From assembly GCF_003634455.1 (NCBI RefSeq), contig NZ_RBLC01000005.1, positions 1-64,000 of the forward strand: DNA of 64,000 nucleotides, written 5' to 3'. Under the pieces are notes generated by a model. It was not told the origin of the DNA and did not search any database. It worked only from the letters and a program-made list of their open reading frames with translations. Both the position numbers and the translations under genes were made by a program. This document shows positions 60,964-64,000 of the stretch, one piece after another. How positions within the stretch are numbered: the stretch's first letter is position 1; every line of letters begins with the position of its first letter. The stretch is from Flavobacterium endophyticum (GTDB taxonomy: Bacteria > Bacteroidota > Bacteroidia > Flavobacteriales > Flavobacteriaceae).

Positions 60964-61249
60964 CATTAACATATTGGCACTCCTCATTAACATATTGGCT
61001 CTCCCTTTTAACTTATACGCTCTCCTCATTAACATATCGGCATCCCTTTTTAACTTATAGGCTCTCCTTATTAACTTATACGCACTCCTCATTAACATAT
61101 CGGCATTCCTTTTTAACTTATAGGCTCTCCTCATTAACATATTGGCACTCACTTTTAACTTATAGGCTTTCCTTATTAACTTATACGCACTTCCTTTTAA
61201 CTTATACGCTCTTCTCATTAACATATCAGCACTTCTCATTAAACTTAGC
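60964..61249. repeat. Tandem array with exact 21-bp period (about 13.6 units)
   Basis: Units start every 21 bases from 60964 (60985, 61006, 61027, 61048, 61069, 61090, 61111, 61132, 61153, 61174, 61195, 61216, 61237) with no indel. Two sequence types alternate irregularly: ATTAACATATCGGC-like and TTTAACTTATAGGC-like, each followed by a TCTCCT-like end. A decayed unit precedes it near 60943. On the minus strand the period gives a spurious ORF of AYKLKGS/ADMLMRR heptads. The array lies between the divergent DUF6377 gene and the metallophosphoesterase gene; the rest of the 544-bp gap holds no gene. Confidence 0.92.
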
Positions 61250-61366
61250 TTAAACTTTGCCGGCAAAAAGCCATCATTCTTTAACCCTAACTTAATCTTT
61301 ATCTAATTCTTTAAAAGCACGGCCATCCTAATTTTGCGATGTCTAAAAACAAATACCAACACAATT

Positions 61367-64000
61367 ATGAAAAAGTTTTACATCGTATTATTCCTGCTCG
61401 CGGGCTGGATGGCGAAAAGCCAGACTCTATCGCCCTACTTGCAGGCGCCTACCACCAGTTCTATCTATGTCAACTGGAAAACAGAAAGCAACCCTGAGTC
61501 TATCGTGGAATACGGCAGTACTCCTGATGCGCTGACCAACTCGACTACGGGTACCAATAGGATTTTTACCGATACCGGATATCCTAGCAACTATTTTTAC
61601 CACAACGTGAAACTTACGGGACTGACTCCAAACACCAAGTACTACTACCGTGTTAAGACCGGAACCAACACGTCGCAGGTAATGTCTTTCAAGACGCTTC
61701 CATTGCCAGGCCAGGCTGCAACGGCCGACGGGCATCTTCGCTTTTTGGTTTTAGGAGACAACCAGATGCGCAATGTGCCGCGTTTCGACACCTTAGTTGC
61801 TCAAGCCAAGAGAAAGATTGCTCAAAAATGGGGTATCGCTGCTGATCCGGCAGACAACATTGCGCTGACCGTAATGGTCGGCGACCAGGTAGATGTTGGA
61901 ACACTAGATCATTACGAAAACGTGCATTTCAAAAAGAACAAAGCACTTTCTGGCTACCTGCCGATACAGACGTTGGTCGGTAACCACGAAACTTACGGAA
62001 CATTAGCCATGCAGGCGTATTATGACCATTATGTGCTTGATGAAATGTCGTACAGAGGCATTTCTTCTGGAACTGAAAACTATTATGCCAACCAAGTCGG
62101 AAACGTGCTTTTTATTGCCATGGATACAGAACATACGGGCATACCGCAATTGAACTGGCTGACACAGGTAGTGCAAGCTGCTGATGCTGATCCTACAGTA
62201 GACTGGATCGTTTCTTTAGGCCACAGGCCGTATCAAGCGGAGCAATATGTAGGCGATATTTCTACTTGGATTCGCAACTCTGCCATGCCGATTTTGGTAA
62301 CTTCTCAAAAACACATCTTGCATATCGGTGCCCACCACCATTTATACCACAGGGGACAATTAAAGAATACGCCAACGTACCAGATTATTTCTGGAGGCGT
62401 AGCTTGGGACCAGTACTGGGGAATGGCAGCCGAACAAGATTTTGACGACGTGCAAAAGACCATTTCTAACTGGATGTACCAGATTATTGATGTAGACGTC
62501 AACAACGATACTTTTGAAGTAGAATCGTACTCTATCGGAAGTGCTTATACTTGGAAAGACAATGAGCTGATGGATACCTTCCACCATTATAAAGGATTAG
62601 ATGCGCCTACACAGCCAACGATTCTTAATGACTTTACAGCGAATGACGGAGACGTTGAGCTTCCTCTTCTTATTTCAAGCTCAGCCTATGCTACTACTTC
62701 CAACCAATTGCTGAACTCTACGGAATTCTTGATCGGAAAAACGGCGGATTTCGAAATTATTGAAAAAGACATCTACAGAGACTACGAAGATTTGTACGGA
62801 GCCTTAAACGGACAGGTCGATGTATCCAGAGACGTGAACGCCGGAGTGGATATCACGAAGGTAACCATTGCAGCCAACGAAATTCCGAATGGCGAATACT
62901 TTGTAAAAGTACGCCACAGAGACAGAAACTTAAATTGGTCGCCATGGAGCGCCGTGAAATCGTTTAACGTGACGAATAGCGGCTTTGCCAATACGCAGAT
63001 TCAATTGGATACTATTGCGTACCGACCAAACACGCCGATAAACGTTTCGTATACAGATGGACCGGGGAACCAAAGAGACTGGATTGCTTTGTATAAAATT
63101 AGCCAGACTCCGGGTGCGAGCAGTCCATCGCAAGCTTGGGCGTATGTAAACGGACAAAGAAGCGGAACAGCAACGTTTAGCGGATTGACCCAGCCAGGAA
63201 GGTATTATGCTACATTTATGGAAAACGACGGCTATACAGAATTAGCGGACCGAAAAGAATTTTATGTAGGACCATTGGTGACCCTAGCTTCTAACGCACA
63301 GACGTATACTTCGGGAAGCCCAGTTACCTTGACTTTTGCCAACGGACCGCAATTGGCAAACGACTGGATTGGAATTTACAAAGTCGGACAGACTCCAGGC
63401 GGACCTGCTTCAACACAATGGCGCTACGTGACTACGGCTTCGGGAAGCTTTACGTTTAATAACCTAGCCGACGGCTACTATTTTGCAGAGTATTTTCTTC
63501 AAGACGGCTACAACAGCATCGGGAATAAAGTATTTTTCCAAGTTGGAAACCAAATTACGCAGTTGAATATCAACAAGACGATTTATAACCTGAACGAAAA
63601 CATCATCGCGACTTGGACCAACGCTCCGGGTATCGTAAAAGACTGGCTTGGAATCTACCATGCTGGCGACGATCCGAACGTAGACGAATTGGTAAGCTTT
63701 ACGTATTTTGACGGACTTCCGGAAGGCACGAAAGTGATCCAAGACGACAAGCTTCCGACCGAAGCAGGTGATTATTTTATCGTGATGTTTACGAACGATT
63801 CGTATAACGAAGTATCGAACCGAATCTCTTTTGTGGTAGAAGAAGCTCTAGGAACGGGCGAGTTTTCGTCTCAAAACGGCGTAAAAGTGTATCCGAACCC
63901 GATAAAAGCAGGCGAAAGAACGTATATCAAGTCCAAATACCCTATCGACCAAATCGATATGTTTGACATGACTGGAAACTTATTCTATTCTTCAAAAAAC
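61367..64000 (+). CDS. Secreted metallophosphoesterase with tandem Ig-like repeats and T9SS domain (3' truncated)
   Basis: 878 codons are open to the window end, with no stop seen. The ATG at 61367 gives a signal peptide (KKFYIVLFLLAGWMAKSQ). A purple-acid-phosphatase-like N-terminal FN3 domain (about 20-105) precedes a calcineurin-type metallophosphatase core with LVLGDNQMRN, MVGDQVDVG, VGNHETYG, SLGHRP and GAHHHLYH, which supply the two-metal ligands. Three tandem Ig-like repeats follow (about 540-820), each with a DWIGIYK-type strand (RDWIALYK, NDWIGIYK, KDWLGIYH). The end (VKVYPNPIKAG, YPIDQIDMFDMTGN) is the start of a type A T9SS sorting domain. It would hydrolyse phosphate esters outside the cell, for phosphate scavenging. 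Confidence 0.93.
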   Translation, partial: MKKFYIVLFLLAGWMAKSQTLSPYLQAPTTSSIYVNWKTESNPESIVEYGSTPDALTNSTTGTNRIFTDTGYPSNYFYHNVKLTGLTPNTKYYYRVKTGTNTSQVMSFKTLPLPGQAATADGHLRFLVLGDNQMRNVPRFDTLVAQAKRKIAQKWGIAADPADNIALTVMVGDQVDVGTLDHYENVHFKKNKALSGYLPIQTLVGNHETYGTLAMQAYYDHYVLDEMSYRGISSGTENYYANQVGNVLFIAMDTEHTGIPQLNWLTQVVQAADADPTVDWIVSLGHRPYQAEQYVGDISTWIRNSAMPILVTSQKHILHIGAHHHLYHRGQLKNTPTYQIISGGVAWDQYWGMAAEQDFDDVQKTISNWMYQIIDVDVNNDTFEVESYSIGSAYTWKDNELMDTFHHYKGLDAPTQPTILNDFTANDGDVELPLLISSSAYATTSNQLLNSTEFLIGKTADFEIIEKDIYRDYEDLYGALNGQVDVSRDVNAGVDITKVTIAANEIPNGEYFVKVRHRDRNLNWSPWSAVKSFNVTNSGFANTQIQLDTIAYRPNTPINVSYTDGPGNQRDWIALYKISQTPGASSPSQAWAYVNGQRSGTATFSGLTQPGRYYATFMENDGYTELADRKEFYVGPLVTLASNAQTYTSGSPVTLTFANGPQLANDWIGIYKVGQTPGGPASTQWRYVTTASGSFTFNNLADGYYFAEYFLQDGYNSIGNKVFFQVGNQITQLNINKTIYNLNENIIATWTNAPGIVKDWLGIYHAGDDPNVDELVSFTYFDGLPEGTKVIQDDKLPTEAGDYFIVMFTNDSYNEVSNRISFVVEEALGTGEFSSQNGVKVYPNPIKAGERTYIKSKYPIDQIDMFDMTGNLFYSSKN

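Noticed and set aside
60964..61249. CRISPR array
   Set aside because: There are no constant repeats separated by unique spacers; units are contiguous 21-mers and no cas genes are present.
60883..61266. 127-codon minus-strand ORF of AYKLKGS/ADMLMRR heptads
   Set aside because: It exists only because the 21-bp DNA repeat is a multiple of three; no start context, and the composition is that of the repeat, so it is listed as a repeat.
1..64000. tRNA, rRNA, transposase or prophage genes
   Set aside because: Both strands were read for these and nothing convincing was seen; absence cannot be proved without a covariance-model or HMM search.

Overview
The window looks like a chromosome segment of a flavobacterium (Bacteroidota, Flavobacteriaceae-like). 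Evidence: two T9SS substrates cut by the window edges and a third inside it, all with type A C-terminal sorting domains; promoters of the Bacteroidota form TAnnTTTG; AT-rich intergenic DNA; hybrid TPR or 7TMR histidine kinases; TPR-AraC and DUF6377-type regulators; a SemiSWEET transporter; and a TetR/TolC/RND efflux operon. No rRNA, tRNA, CRISPR array, transposase or prophage genes were recognised.

Layout. 0-4.5 kb: the end of a T9SS protein, a secreted tandem DUF3494 (ice-binding-like) protein and an AT-rich MORN-repeat gene. 4.5-9.5 kb: an AlkD-like HEAT protein, then two consecutive divergent HxlR/SDR modules. The second HxlR is broken, and the second SDR heads a tight five-gene operon ending in an AraC regulator. 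9.5-22 kb: a signalling block with a 7TMR-DISM kinase, a membrane LuxR-HTH protein, a TPR-AraC hybrid, a small kinase and a PAS/GAF kinase overlapping its receiver protein, then a DHA2 MFS pump. 22-35 kb: small unknowns, an FN3 protein, a large catalase, DUF72 and Nei-like genes overlapping by 4 nt, SemiSWEET, a retropepsin-PDZ protein, a transglutaminase-like protein and a TPR kinase. 35-45 kb: a REC-PAS-DHp protein without an ATPase domain, a methyltransferase, the TetR-controlled efflux operon and 3-methyladenine glycosylase. 45-51 kb: an unknown minus-strand operon around a TPR kinase interrupted by an A10 frameshift, and a LytS/LytTR pair. 51-64 kb: an alpha/beta hydrolase, a serine hydrolase, a PadR/HAAS pair, an SDR, an AraC regulator, BglX with a DUF6377 regulator, and a secreted metallophosphoesterase running off the end.

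The most unusual content lies between genes. Two arrays have an exact or near-exact 21-bp period (24.36-24.69 kb and 60.96-61.25 kb), and one has an 11-12-bp period (48.91-49.03 kb). These are one or two turns of B-DNA, with unrelated unit sequences, and each lies upstream of a plus-strand gene. There are also two copies of a hairpin-forming repeat family whose edge supplies the stop codon of the neighbouring gene, and several clear operator palindromes (HxlR, TetR in three copies, PadR, bglX upstream region). Together the genes suggest a surface-dwelling polymer-degrading bacterium with dense sensory control of efflux, sugar use, stress and DNA-base repair.
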